Positions 9,002-18,924 of a DNA stretch of 64,000 bases are shown in pieces. The stretch is from Streptomyces sp. RKND-216 (GTDB lineage Bacteria > Actinomycetota > Actinomycetes > Streptomycetales > Streptomycetaceae). The notes under the pieces were generated by a model. It was not told the origin of the DNA. It searched no databases and saw only the letters and a program-made list of their open reading frames with translations. Positions within the stretch are counted from its first letter, which is position 1; the number at the start of each line of letters is the position of its first letter. The position numbers and the translations under genes were made by a program. Location: positions 5,052,001-5,116,000 of the forward strand of contig NZ_SSBQ01000002.1 in the NCBI RefSeq assembly GCF_004795255.1. Direction: 5' to 3'.

Positions 9002-10000
9002 TCAGCTCGCTGCGGCGACGGGGCGGTCCGGGGTCGACGCGGGGGCCGGAACGGTCGGCGGAGCCACGGGCAGACCCCGTTCCCGCACCGACAGCACCAG
9101 CCGTACCACGGCGATCCACATCAGCGTGGAGCCCAGCATGTGCAGCCCCACCAGCACCTCGGGCAGCTCTGTCAGGTACTGCGCGTAGCCGATCGCCCCC
9201 TGCGCGGCCAGGACGATCATCAGGTCGCGCACCCGCGTGCGCGGGCCGACCGGGCCGTCGAACGCGCGCAGCACGAACCAGATAGCCAGGGTCAGCGCGA
9301 CCACGATCCAGGCCAGCGCGGAGTGGATGCGGGCGACGGTGTCCCAGTCCACCGGCATGCGCGGCACGTCGCTGCTGTCCCCGGCATGCGGCCCGGCGCC
9401 GGTGACGACGGTGCCCATGACGATCAGCGCCACCGACACCCAGGCCACCAGCCAGGCCAGCTGCTTCACCGGCTTGCCGACCAAGGGGCGCGGCGCGTCG
9501 TCGCCCTCGCGGGCGCGGAGCCAGGTGACGGTCGCGACCGTCACCAGCGCCGTGGCGGCGACGAAGTGTCCGGCGACCGTGTAGGGGTTGAGCCTGGTGA
9601 GCACCGTGATGCCGCCCAGTACGGCGTTCGACAGCACGATCCAGAACTGCGACCAGGCCAGCCGGCTCAGCCCGCGGCGGCGCGGCCTCGCCGCCCGAGC
9701 GGCGACGATGGCCCAGCCGACGGCGGCGCAGAGCACGTAGGTCAGCATCCTGTTGCCGAATTCGAGGGCGCCGTGCAGTCCCATCTCGGGGGTGGCGACC
9801 AGGCTCTCCTCGCTGCACATCGGCCAGGTGTCGCAGCCCAGCCCGGAGCCGGTCAGCCGCACCGCCCCGCCGGTGACCACGATGACCACGCTCATCACGA
9901 CCGGAGCGAGCGTGGCGCGTTGGAGCATCCGCTGCGAAGGGGTCCAGCGGGCGGCGATGTACGCGACGGGATTGCGTACCAGTTCGAGCAGTTTCGGCAC
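9002..10000 (-). CDS. ctaA: Haem A synthase (COX15/CtaA family)
   Basis: A 332-residue polytopic membrane protein converting haem O to haem A. It shows eight hydrophobic segments and the conserved extracytoplasmic cysteine motif GCDTWPMC after GGAVRLTGSGL near residue 45. Histidines expected as haem ligands appear in LHGALEFGNRM, AGHFVAA, RIHSALAW and GLHMLGSTLMW. Length is normal for actinobacterial CtaA. A Pro/Ala-rich tail ends the protein. It pairs functionally with ctaB at 7333, although the two are convergent and separated by a hypothetical gene. Confidence 0.94.
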   Translation of the reverse strand: MPKLLELVRNPVAYIAARWTPSQRMLQRATLAPVVMSVVIVVTGGAVRLTGSGLGCDTWPMCSEESLVATPEMGLHGALEFGNRMLTYVLCAAVGWAIVAARAARPRRRGLSRLAWSQFWIVLSNAVLGGITVLTRLNPYTVAGHFVAATALVTVATVTWLRAREGDDAPRPLVGKPVKQLAWLVAWVSVALIVMGTVVTGAGPHAGDSSDVPRMPVDWDTVARIHSALAWIVVALTLAIWFVLRAFDGPVGPRTRVRDLMIVLAAQGAIGYAQYLTELPEVLVGLHMLGSTLMWIAVVRLVLSVRERGLPVAPPTVPAPASTPDRPVAAAS

Positions 10001-10085
10001 CCGCCCATCGTAGGCCCGGGCTTGTGCCTGCCTTCACAAGGGGTACCGGAAGGCCGGGCCCGCCGGAGCGGGCGGCAGCGGAGGG

Positions 10086-10889
10086 CTACTCCCAGCGGAA
10101 GAGTTGTGCCGCCGCTCCGAGTCCCACGACGGCCCACACCGCGAGCACGCCGAGGTCGGCCCAGGGCAGGCCGGCGCCGTGCTGGAGCACCTGCCGCAGC
10201 CCGTCCGAGAGGGCCGACACCGGCAGCAGCTCCAGCACGGCCTGCACCGGACCGGGGAAGCGCGACAGTGGCACGATCACGCCGCCGCCGACCAGCAGCA
10301 GGATGAAGAGCAGGTTCGCTCCCGCGAGCGTGGCCTCGGCGCGCAGCGTGCCCGCCATCAGCAGCCCCAGCCCGGAGAACGCGGCCGTACCGGCGACGAG
10401 TAGAAGCACCACGGCGAGCCAGCCCCCCTGCGGCGACCAGCCCAGCCCGGACGCCACGGCGGTCAGAAGCAGCACCTGGAGCAGTTCGGTCACCAGCACC
10501 GCGCAGGTCTTGGCCGTCATCAGCGCCCAGCGGGGCAGGGGCGACGCACCGAGCCGCTTCAGTACGCCGTAGCGCCGCTCGAAGCCGGTGGAGATCGCCT
10601 GCCCGGTGAAGGCGGTGGAGAGCACGGCCAGAGCCAGCACGCCCGGGGCGAGGAAGTCCACACGGGCGCCCTCGCCCCCGGCGGTCGCCACCGGCACGTC
10701 CACGATCTCCACGACGCTGAACAGCACCAGCACCAGCGTCGGGATGACGACGGTGAGCAGCAGCTGCTCGCCGTGCCGCAGCAGCATCCGGGTCTCCAGC
10801 GCCGCCTGCGCGGCGATCATGCGAGCCACGGGCGCGGCGCCGGGCCGCGGCCGGTACGTACCGTCGGTGGACGTCGTCGTGCCGGTCAC
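10086..10889 (-). CDS. ABC-2 type exporter permease
   Basis: A 267-residue permease of the ABC-2 drug/polysaccharide export type. Six hydrophobic segments are visible, with the motif GFERRYGVLKRLGASPLPRW in the cytoplasmic loop that is typical of this family. Start: GTG at 10889 with GGAGGGAA just upstream. A second in-frame GTG at 10982 overlaps the stop of the ATPase gene as GTGA and would add 31 residues; the two starts sit in duplicated sequence (see repeat at 10882). The ATPase at 10979 is the obvious partner. The substrate is unknown; the neighbourhood next to ctaA and the iron box suggests cofactor or haem-related export, but that is inference. Confidence 0.88.
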   Translation of the reverse strand: MTGTTTSTDGTYRPRPGAAPVARMIAAQAALETRMLLRHGEQLLLTVVIPTLVLVLFSVVEIVDVPVATAGGEGARVDFLAPGVLALAVLSTAFTGQAISTGFERRYGVLKRLGASPLPRWALMTAKTCAVLVTELLQVLLLTAVASGLGWSPQGGWLAVVLLLVAGTAAFSGLGLLMAGTLRAEATLAGANLLFILLLVGGGVIVPLSRFPGPVQAVLELLPVSALSDGLRQVLQHGAGLPWADLGVLAVWAVVGLGAAAQLFRWE

Positions 10890-11009
10890 CGCAGTTCCCT
10901 CCCCGTCAGCTCGAGGCTGCTGTTTCCCGGGGGCGATCCCCGGTCCCCCGGCCGGTCGGGGGTGCTGCTCCGCTCCGGTCACCGCAGCTCCCTCCCCGTC
11001 AGCTCGAGG
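10882..11009. repeat. Direct repeat duplicating the ATPase/permease gene junction
   Basis: Bases 10882-10916 and 10975-11009 are 35-base near-identical copies (one C/T mismatch), 93 bases apart. Each copy contains the codons for the ATPase C-terminus (ELTGREL-R), a TGA stop, an overlapping GTG and a GGAGGGA ribosome binding site. The 93-base offset is a multiple of three, so both permease starts are in one frame. The 58 bases between the copies are unrelated to either gene. Confidence 0.9.
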
Positions 11010-11902
11010 AAGACGTCCTCCAGCGTGCGCCGCTCCACCGTGATGCCGTCCGGCAGGACGCCGTTCTGCGCGCACCACGAGGTGACGGTGGCCAGCAGCT
11101 GCGGGTCGACGGTGCCGGTGATCCGGTAGCCGCCGGGGCTGAGTTCGGCCGCCGCGCAGCCCGGGGGCAGCGCCTTGAGCAGGGAGGCGAGGTCCAGGCC
11201 GGGCCGCCCGGTGAAGCGCAGGCTGTCCTCGGCGCCACCGCGGCACAGCTCCTCCGGTGTGCCGTGCGCGATGACCGTGCCGCCGTCCACGACGGCGACG
11301 CTGTCGGAGAGCTGCTCCGCCTCGTCCATGTGGTGCGTGCTGAGCACGACGGTGACGCCGTCGGCGCGCAGCTCGCGGACCAGGTCCCAGGTCGCGCGGC
11401 GCGCCTGCGGGTCCAGGCCGGCGGTCGGCTCGTCGAGGAAGACCAGCTCCGGGCGTCCCACCACGGCCATCGCCAGCGCGAGGCGCTGCTGCTGGCCGCC
11501 GGAGAGCCGCCGGTAGGGCGTGCGGCCGCAGGCGTCCAGGCCGAGCCGGGCAGAGAGCGCCGGTACGTCCAGCGGGTGGGCGTGCAGTGCCGCCATGTGG
11601 CGCAGCATCTCCCCGGCACGGGCGGTCGGGTAGACGCCACCGCTCTGGAGCATCACCCCGATCCGGGGCCGCAGCTCCGCCGAACGGGTGACGGGGTCGA
11701 GGCCCAGGACGCGTACGGTCCCGGCGTCGGGGCGGCGGAAGCCCTCGCAGGTCTCGATGGTGGTGGTCTTGCCCGCTCCGTTGGGGCCCAGTACGGAGGT
11801 GACGGAACCGGCCGCGACGGTCAGGTCGAGCCCGTCCACCGCGGTCCGGCCGCCGTACCGCTTGACCAGGCCCGCGATCTCGACGGCCGGTGCGTTGCGC
11901 AT
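10979..11902 (-). CDS. ABC exporter ATP-binding protein
   Basis: A 307-residue ATPase of the drug-exporter (DrrA/CcmA-like) subfamily. Walker A GPNGAGKTT near residue 40, the Q-loop segment GVMLQSGGVYPTA, the signature LSGGQQQRLALAMA, Walker B LVFLDEPTAGLDP and the switch histidine in VVLSTHHMDEAEQ are all intact. The start ATG at 11902 (MRNAPAVE) is preferred over the ORF limit at 12004, because the intervening residues are Pro/Gly-rich and overlap the iron box. Forms an exporter with the permease downstream. Divergent from sufR across a 159-base region that holds an iron box. Confidence 0.92.
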   Translation of the reverse strand: MRNAPAVEIAGLVKRYGGRTAVDGLDLTVAAGSVTSVLGPNGAGKTTTIETCEGFRRPDAGTVRVLGLDPVTRSAELRPRIGVMLQSGGVYPTARAGEMLRHMAALHAHPLDVPALSARLGLDACGRTPYRRLSGGQQQRLALAMAVVGRPELVFLDEPTAGLDPQARRATWDLVRELRADGVTVVLSTHHMDEAEQLSDSVAVVDGGTVIAHGTPEELCRGGAEDSLRFTGRPGLDLASLLKALPPGCAAAELSPGGYRITGTVDPQLLATVTSWCAQNGVLPDGITVERRTLEDVFLELTGRELR

Positions 11903-11970
11903 GCCCGGGAGTCTAGGGAGCGCTCCTGGAGGCCCTGCGGCCGGGTGCTCCGGGACACCCGTGCCGCAGG

Positions 11971-11989
11971 TTCGGTAAGGCTTACCTTT
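11971..11989. promoter_or_regulatory. Iron box (DmdR1/DtxR-type operator)
   Basis: The 19-mer TTCGGTAAGGCTTACCTTT has perfect 6-base arms GGTAAG/CTTACC around a single central base. It agrees at 14 of 19 positions with the Streptomyces DmdR iron-box consensus as I recall it (TTAGGTTAGGCTCACCTAA). It lies 68 bases before the ABC ATPase start and 72 bases before sufR, so it could act on either or both. Confidence 0.7.
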
Positions 11990-12048
11990 CGTGATGCACG
12001 CCATCCGGGCTGGTCACGGCGTCGCTTGCCGCTCTCCGCCGAATTACG

Positions 12049-12062
12049 CAACAATGGCGTTG
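12049..12062. promoter_or_regulatory. SufR-type operator CAAC-N6-GTTG on the sufR start
   Basis: The sequence CAACAATGGCGTTG matches the CAAC-N6-GTTG palindrome that I recall being reported for SufR in Streptomyces avermitilis. Its last G is the first base of the sufR GTG codon, so a bound repressor would cover the start site. This position fits autorepression of the whole suf operon. Confidence 0.75.
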
Positions 12063-12915
12063 TGAAAAAGACGGGCGAGATGCAGCAGCCCCGCACGACG
12101 GCCGGTCCGGCCGCCGGCGGTGCCGCCGTGCCCGGTGCCCCCGACGAGCAGCACGGCACCCGGAACAAGGTCGCGCGGTCCGTCCTGGACCACGGCCCGT
12201 CCACCGCCGCCGAGCTCGCCCAGCGCCTGGAACTCACCCAGGCCGCCGTCCGCCGCCACCTGGACCACCTGGTGGCCGAGGGGGTCGTCGAGGCCCGCGC
12301 CAAGCGCGTCTACGGCACCCGCGGTCGCGGTCGTCCGGCCCGGGTGTTCGCCCTCACCGACGCCGGTCGGGACGCCTTCGACCAGGCGTACGACCAGCTC
12401 GCCGCCGAGGCGTTGCACTGGATCGCCGAGTCGGCGGGCGGGGGAGCGGCAGGAGAGGCGGCAGTCGCCGCCTTCGCCCGCGCCCGGGTCGCCGCACAGG
12501 CCGAGCGCTACCGCGCGGTACTGGACGAGGCACCCCCGTCGCAGCGCACCGCAGCACTGGCAGAAGCCCTGACCGAGGACGGGTACGCTGCCACCGCACG
12601 CAGCGCCCCTGCCGCGAGCGGGGAGCAGCTCTGCCAGCACCACTGCCCGGTGGCGCACACCGCCGAACGGTTCCCGCAGCTCTGCGAGGCGGAGACCGAG
12701 GTCTTCTCGCGACTGCTGGGGACGCATGTGCAGCGTCTGGCCACCATCGCCCACGGCGACGGTGTGTGCACCACCTACGTCCCCCAGGCGCAGCCCGCAC
12801 AGACCGGATCCGGCCCCCGGGCCGGAGAGAACGCCCGCAACAGCAGCACGCACGACACCACAGCCAGCACAGCCACCACAGCATCTGCCGAGAACACGGC
12901 CGGGAGGAACCCCGC

Positions 12916-12919
<4 letters not shown>
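12062..12919 (+). CDS. sufR: Fe-S cluster sensing transcriptional repressor SufR
   Basis: A 285-residue DeoR/ArsR-like regulator heading the SUF operon. A winged helix-turn-helix ([19 protein letters not shown], then [18 protein letters not shown]) occupies about residues 40-100. Cysteines that can hold a Fe-S cluster appear in [13 protein letters not shown], in FPQLCEAE and in DGVCTTYV. A Thr/Ser/Ala-rich tail follows. The start is GTG at 12062, overlapped by the CAAC-N6-GTTG operator. The stop overlaps sufB as ATGA. Known role of the family: the holo form represses suf, and cluster loss under iron or oxidative stress derepresses it. Confidence 0.92.
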
Positions 12920-14337
<1,418 letters not shown>

Positions 14338-14358
14338 CGCCGTCCCCCGTCCCTCCAC

Positions 14359-14387
14359 GCGTGCCGCGGCGCGACGCCGCGGCACGC
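14359..14387 (+). other. Intercistronic hairpin between sufB and sufD
   Basis: A perfect 13-bp stem with a 3-base loop (CGA) in the 99-base gap between sufB and sufD. The operon continues, so this is more likely a partial terminator or an mRNA stability/processing element than a full stop. There is no U-tract. Confidence 0.7.
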
Positions 14388-14436
14388 ACCCCGACCACGG
14401 ACCTGCGTCCCGAGAAAGAGAGCAGCACGAACAGCC

Positions 14437-15618
14437 ATGGCTGAGAGTCAGAACATCCCGGCGGGTTCCACCGCCTCCGGCGGTATCGCGGTGGCCGCGG
14501 AGTCGACCGTCGCCACCCGGATGAGCGCCGAGCCGTCCTTCGACGTGGCCGACTTCCCGGTGCCGCACGGCCGCGAGGAGGAGTGGCGCTTCACCCCGCT
14601 CGAGCGGCTGGGCGGCCTGCACGACGGCAGCGCCGAGGCCTCCGGGTCCCTCAAGGCGGAGCTCTCCGCTCCCGACGGCGTCACGGTGGAGACCGTCGGC
14701 CGGGACGACGCACGTGTCGGCCGGGCCGGCAAGCCCGTCGACCGGGTCGCGGCCCAGGCGTTCAGCTCCTTCGAGAAGGCCACGGTCGTCACCGTGCCCA
14801 AGGAGTCCGTGCTCGGGGAGCCGATCCGGGTGAACCTGCACGGCGAAGGTGGCGTCACCTACGGGCACACCGTGTTCGAGCTCGGAGCCTTCGCCGAGGC
14901 CGTGATCGTCATCGACCACACCGGTGACGGCGTGCGCGCCGCCAACGTCGAGTACGTGCTCGGTGACGGCGCCAAGCTCACCGTGGTCTCCGTGCAGGAC
15001 TGGGACGACACCGCCGTCCACTGCTCGCAGCACAACACGCTGGTCGGCCGAGACGCCTCCTTCAAGTCCGTCGTCGTCACCTTCGGCGGCGACGTCGTCC
15101 GCATCCACCCGCGGGTCAACTACGCCGGTCCCGGCGGCGAGGCCGAGTTGTACGGCGTCTTCTTCACCGACAACGGCCAGCATCAGGAACACCGCCTGAT
15201 GGTGGACCACGACAGCCCGCACTGCCGCAGCAACGTCGCGTACAAGGGCGCGCTGCAGGGCGAGGCGGCGCACGCGGTGTGGATCGGCGACGTGCTCATC
15301 CGCAAGGCGGCTGAGGGCACCGACACCTACGAGCTCAACCGGAACCTGGTGCTCACCGACGGCGCCCGCGTCGACTCGGTGCCGAACCTGGAGATCGAGA
15401 CCGGCGAGATCGTCGGCGCCGGCCACGCCTCGGCCACCGGCCGCTTCGAGGACGAGCAGCTGTTCTACCTGATGGCGCGCGGCATCCCGGAGATGGAGGC
15501 CCGCCGCCTCGTCGTGCGCGGCTTCTTCGCCGAGCTGGTCCAGCAGATCGGCCTGCCCGACCTCGAGGAGCGCCTGATCGCGAAGATCGACGCGGAGCTG
15601 GAGGCGTCCGTCGCATGA
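14437..15618 (+). CDS. sufD: Fe-S cluster assembly protein SufD
   Basis: A 393-residue SufD, the partner of SufB in the SufBC2D scaffold complex. The REEEWRFTPLERL segment near residue 47, the central beta-helix and the C-terminal VRGFFAELVQQIGLPDLEERL helix are typical. It carries the histidine region TDNGQHQEHRLMVDHDSPHC. The start is ATG at 14437. The stop overlaps the Rieske gene as ATGA. It shows the expected weak similarity to SufB near GEIVGAGHASATGRFEDEQL. Confidence 0.96.
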   Translation: MAESQNIPAGSTASGGIAVAAESTVATRMSAEPSFDVADFPVPHGREEEWRFTPLERLGGLHDGSAEASGSLKAELSAPDGVTVETVGRDDARVGRAGKPVDRVAAQAFSSFEKATVVTVPKESVLGEPIRVNLHGEGGVTYGHTVFELGAFAEAVIVIDHTGDGVRAANVEYVLGDGAKLTVVSVQDWDDTAVHCSQHNTLVGRDASFKSVVVTFGGDVVRIHPRVNYAGPGGEAELYGVFFTDNGQHQEHRLMVDHDSPHCRSNVAYKGALQGEAAHAVWIGDVLIRKAAEGTDTYELNRNLVLTDGARVDSVPNLEIETGEIVGAGHASATGRFEDEQLFYLMARGIPEMEARRLVVRGFFAELVQQIGLPDLEERLIAKIDAELEASVA

Positions 15619-15956
15619 GTGACGCATCCGGATTCGTGCGCGTCGCCACCCTCGGCGAGCTGGAGGAGGACACCCCCAAGCGGGTGGAGATCGACAGCAC
15701 CCCCGTGTCGGTGGTCCGCACCGAGGGAGAGGTGTTCGCGATCCACGACGTCTGCTCCCACGCGAACGTCTCGCTCTCCGAGGGCGAGGTGGAGGACTGC
15801 CAGATCGAGTGCTGGCTGCACGGCTCCGCCTTCGACCTGCGCACCGGCAAGCCCTCGGGCCTGCCCGCGACCGTCCCCGTCCCCGTTTACCCCGTCAAGA
15901 TCGAAGGAGACGGCCCCGACGCGGCTGTGCTCGTCTCCGTCACCCAGGAGTCCTGA
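15615..15956 (+). CDS. Rieske [2Fe-2S] ferredoxin of the SUF operon
   Basis: A 113-residue non-haem ferredoxin. The Rieske ligands are visible as CSHANVSL (Cys-x-His) and CWLHGSAFD (Cys-x2-His), so a [2Fe-2S] cluster with two His and two Cys ligands is expected. The length matches stand-alone dioxygenase-type ferredoxins. It sits between sufD and sufC, overlapping sufD by ATGA and ending 7 bases before sufC. This position is typical of actinobacterial suf operons, where its job (possibly electron supply for cluster assembly) is not well established. Confidence 0.93.
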   Translation: MSDASGFVRVATLGELEEDTPKRVEIDSTPVSVVRTEGEVFAIHDVCSHANVSLSEGEVEDCQIECWLHGSAFDLRTGKPSGLPATVPVPVYPVKIEGDGPDAAVLVSVTQES

Positions 15957-15963
15957 GTTCCCC

Positions 15964-16719
15964 ATGGCAACGCTTGAGATCAACGACCTGCACGTCTCCG
16001 TCGACACCGAGAACGGTGCGCGGGAGATCCTCCGTGGCGTCGACCTGACCGTGAAGCAGGGCGAGACCCACGCGATCATGGGCCCGAACGGCTCCGGAAA
16101 GTCGACGCTGGCCTACTCGCTCGCCGGTCACCCCAAGTACAAGATCACCGGCGGTTCGGTGAAGCTCGACGGCGAGGACGTCCTGGAGATGTCCGTCGAC
16201 GAGCGGGCCCGCGCCGGCCTGTTCCTCGCCATGCAGTACCCGGTCGAGGTCCCCGGAGTCTCCGTCTCCAACTTCCTGCGCACCTCCGCCACCGCCATCC
16301 GGGGCGAGGCCCCGAAGCTGCGCACCTGGGTGAAGGAGGTCAAGGAGGCCATGGAGCGCCTCTCCATCGACCCCGCCTTCGCCGAGCGGAACGTCAACGA
16401 GGGCTTCTCCGGCGGTGAGAAGAAGCGCCACGAGATCCTCCAGCTGGAGCTCCTCAAGCCGCGGATCGCCGTCCTCGACGAGACCGACTCCGGCCTGGAC
16501 GTCGACGCGCTGCGCGTCGTCTCCGAGGGCGTCAACCGCGTCCGCGAGTCCGGCGAGGTCGGCACCATGCTGATCACCCACTACACGCGCATCCTGCGCT
16601 ACATCAAGCCCGACCACGTCCACGTCTTCGCCAAGGGCCGGATCGCCGAGTCCGGCGGCCCCGAGCTCGCGGACAAGCTGGAGGCCGAAGGCTACGAGGC
16701 GTACGTGAAGGGAGCCTGA
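15964..16719 (+). CDS. sufC: SUF complex ATPase SufC
   Basis: A 251-residue ABC-type ATPase driving the SufBCD scaffold. Walker A GPNGSGKSTL, the signature FSGGEKKRHEI, Walker B IAVLDETDSGLDVDAL and the switch His in LITHYTR are present. The SufC-specific sequence DETDSGLD, rather than DEPT, is seen. The ATG at 15964 follows GAGTTC weakly; an upstream extension in the same frame has no family similarity. It lies 5 bases before sufS. Confidence 0.97.
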   Translation: MATLEINDLHVSVDTENGAREILRGVDLTVKQGETHAIMGPNGSGKSTLAYSLAGHPKYKITGGSVKLDGEDVLEMSVDERARAGLFLAMQYPVEVPGVSVSNFLRTSATAIRGEAPKLRTWVKEVKEAMERLSIDPAFAERNVNEGFSGGEKKRHEILQLELLKPRIAVLDETDSGLDVDALRVVSEGVNRVRESGEVGTMLITHYTRILRYIKPDHVHVFAKGRIAESGGPELADKLEAEGYEAYVKGA

Positions 16720-16724
16720 GCCAC

Positions 16725-17981
16725 ATGACGCAGCTGCCGGGCCTCCTCGACACCGAGGCGCTCCGCAAGGACTTCCCCATCCTGGACCGCACGGTTCACG
16801 ACGGGCTGAAGGTCGTGTACCTGGACAACGCGGCGACCTCACAGAAGCCGCGCCAGGTCCTGGACGCGATGGCCGACTACAACGAGCGGCACAACGCGAA
16901 CGTCCACCGCGGTGTGCACGTCCTCGCCGAGGAGGCCACGGCGCTGTACGAGGGTGCGCGCGACAAAGTCGCCGCCTTCGTCAACGCGCCCAGCCGGGAC
17001 GAGGTGGTGTTCACGAAGAACGCCTCCGAATCGCTCAACCTCGTCGCCAACATGCTCGGCTGGGCCGACGAGCCGTATCGCGTCTCGGACGAGTCCGAGA
17101 TCGTCATCACGGAGATGGAGCACCACTCCAACATCGTGCCGTGGCAGCTGCTGGCGCAGCGCACCGGCGCGAAGCTGAAGTGGTTCGGCCTCACCGACGA
17201 CGGCCGACTCGACCTGTCCCGCATCGACGAGATCATCACCGAGAAGACCAAGGTCGTCTCCTTCGTGCTGGTCTCCAACATCCTGGGCACCTTCAACCCG
17301 GTCGAGGAGATCGTCCGCCGGGCGCAGGAGGTCGGTGCGCTGGTCGTGATCGACGCCTCGCAGGCCGCCCCGCACATGCCGCTGGACGTGCAGGCGCTGC
17401 AGGCCGACTTCGTCGCCTTCACCGGGCACAAGATGTGCGGCCCCACCGGCATCGGCGTGCTCTGGGGACGTCAGGGCCTGCTGGACGACCTGCCGCCGTT
17501 CCTCGGCGGCGGGGAGATGATCGAGACCGTCTCGATGAATTCCTCCACGTACGCGCCCGCGCCGCACAAGTTCGAGGCCGGCACGCCCCCGATCGCGCAG
17601 GCCGTCGGCCTCGGTGCGGCCGTGGACTACCTGTCGGCCATCGGCATGGACCGGATCGCCGCCCACGAGCACGCGCTCACCGAGTACGCCGTCAAGCGCC
17701 TCCAGGAGGTCCCCGACCTGCGGATCATCGGCCCGGTCACGGCCGAGGACCGGGGCGCGGCGATCTCGTTCACGCTGGGCGACATCCACCCGCACGACGT
17801 CGGGCAGGTGCTGGACGAGCAGGGCATCGCCGTCCGGGTCGGCCACCACTGCGCTCGTCCGGTCTGCCTGCGGTACGGAATTCCTGCGACCACGCGGGCG
17901 TCGTTCTACCTGTACTCCACGCCGGCCGAGGTCGACACCCTGGTGGACGGCCTGGAGCACGTACGGAACTTCTTCGGCTGA
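16725..17981 (+). CDS. sufS: Cysteine desulfurase SufS
   Basis: A 418-residue PLP enzyme of the class II (SufS) desulfurase group, which supplies sulfur from cysteine to SufU/SufB. The PLP lysine is in FTGHKMCGPTGIGVLWG, the N-terminal motif YLDNAATSQKP is intact, and the catalytic cysteine lies in RVGHHCARPVCLR near the C-terminus. Standard length. The partner acceptor SufU follows after 27 bases, matching the SufS-SufU pairing of Gram-positive bacteria. Confidence 0.97.
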   Translation: MTQLPGLLDTEALRKDFPILDRTVHDGLKVVYLDNAATSQKPRQVLDAMADYNERHNANVHRGVHVLAEEATALYEGARDKVAAFVNAPSRDEVVFTKNASESLNLVANMLGWADEPYRVSDESEIVITEMEHHSNIVPWQLLAQRTGAKLKWFGLTDDGRLDLSRIDEIITEKTKVVSFVLVSNILGTFNPVEEIVRRAQEVGALVVIDASQAAPHMPLDVQALQADFVAFTGHKMCGPTGIGVLWGRQGLLDDLPPFLGGGEMIETVSMNSSTYAPAPHKFEAGTPPIAQAVGLGAAVDYLSAIGMDRIAAHEHALTEYAVKRLQEVPDLRIIGPVTAEDRGAAISFTLGDIHPHDVGQVLDEQGIAVRVGHHCARPVCLRYGIPATTRASFYLYSTPAEVDTLVDGLEHVRNFFG

Positions 17982-18008
17982 GGACCACGGGCAAGGTAAG
18001 GACGAGGC

Positions 18009-18503
18009 GTGAAGCTCGACTCGATGTACCAGGAAGTGATCCTGGATCACTACAAGAACCCGCACGGGCGTGGCCTGCGCGACGGCGACGCCGAGGTGCA
18101 CCACGTCAATCCGACGTGCGGTGACGAGATCACCCTGCGGGTGCGGTACGAGGGCGACACCCTCGCCGACGTCAGCTACGAGGGCCAGGGCTGCTCCATC
18201 AGCCAGGCCAGCGCCTCGGTGCTCAACGAGCTGCTGGTCGGCAAGGAGCTGGACCGGGCGCGGCGCATCCAGGAGACGTTCCTGGAGCTGATGCAGTCCC
18301 GTGGCAAGCTGGAGCCGGACGACGCCATGGAGGACGTCCTCGAGGACGCGGTCGCGTTCGCGGGCGTCTCCAAGTACCCGGCGCGCGTGAAGTGCGCGCT
18401 GCTGAGCTGGATGGCCTGGAAGGACGCCACTGTCCAGGCGCTGGGCGAGTCCGCGATGGACGGCGCCGAGCAGTCGACGGAGAAGACGGAGAAGACCTCA
18501 TGA
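18009..18503 (+). CDS. sufU: Sulfur transfer / Fe-S scaffold protein SufU
   Basis: A 164-residue SufU. The three conserved cysteines are in NPTCGDE, GQGCSIS and VKCALLSW, with the Asp next to the first one; in known SufU proteins these bind zinc and accept persulfide from SufS. The 18-20 residue insertion that distinguishes SufU from IscU fits the longer length. The start is GTG at 18009 (MKLDSMYQEVILDHYKNP). The stop overlaps sufT as ATGA. A Thr/Glu/Lys-rich tail ends the protein. Confidence 0.95.
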   Translation: MKLDSMYQEVILDHYKNPHGRGLRDGDAEVHHVNPTCGDEITLRVRYEGDTLADVSYEGQGCSISQASASVLNELLVGKELDRARRIQETFLELMQSRGKLEPDDAMEDVLEDAVAFAGVSKYPARVKCALLSWMAWKDATVQALGESAMDGAEQSTEKTEKTS

Positions 18504-18829
18504 CCGAGACCACCACCAAGCCGGCGAGCGAGGACGAGGTCCGCGAGGCGCTCTACGACGTGGTCGACCCCGAGCTGGGTATCGACGTCGTCAACCTCGG
18601 CCTCATCTACGGCATCCACATCGACGACTCCAACGTCGCCACCCTCGACATGACGCTCACCTCGGCGGCCTGTCCGCTGACCGACGTCATCGAGGACCAG
18701 GCCCGCTCCGCGACCGACGGCATCGTCAACGAGCTGAAGATCAACTGGGTCTGGATGCCGCCGTGGGGCCCCGACAAGATCACCGACGAGGGTCGTGAAC
18801 AGCTCCGCGCCCTCGGCTTCAACGTGTGA
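18500..18829 (+). CDS. sufT: Fe-S assembly factor SufT (MIP18/DUF59 family)
   Basis: A 109-residue MIP18/DUF59 protein, a class involved in Fe-S maturation. The hallmark DPELGIDVVNLGLIYGI and the conserved cysteine in TSAACPLTDVIEDQ are present, and the tail VWMPPWGPDKITDEGREQL is typical. Start ATG at 18500, overlapping the sufU stop by 4 bases. It is the last gene of the operon; a strong terminator follows at 18855. Confidence 0.93.
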   Translation: MTETTTKPASEDEVREALYDVVDPELGIDVVNLGLIYGIHIDDSNVATLDMTLTSAACPLTDVIEDQARSATDGIVNELKINWVWMPPWGPDKITDEGREQLRALGFNV

Positions 18830-18854
18830 CACCGCCGCCCGTCCGCGATTGACC

Positions 18855-18900
18855 GGCGCCGCCCGTGCCCCGCAGTCTGCTGCGGGGCACGGGCGGCGCC
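18855..18900. terminator. Suf operon terminator
   Basis: A perfect 21-bp stem (18855-18875 with 18880-18900) with the tetraloop TCTG, 26 bases after the sufT stop. The facing gene at 18925 is convergent, so this hairpin likely ends both transcripts. It is one of the longest perfect hairpins in the window. Confidence 0.92.
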
Positions 18901-18924
18901 GCGCGTGGGGTGGTGTCCGCCGTC

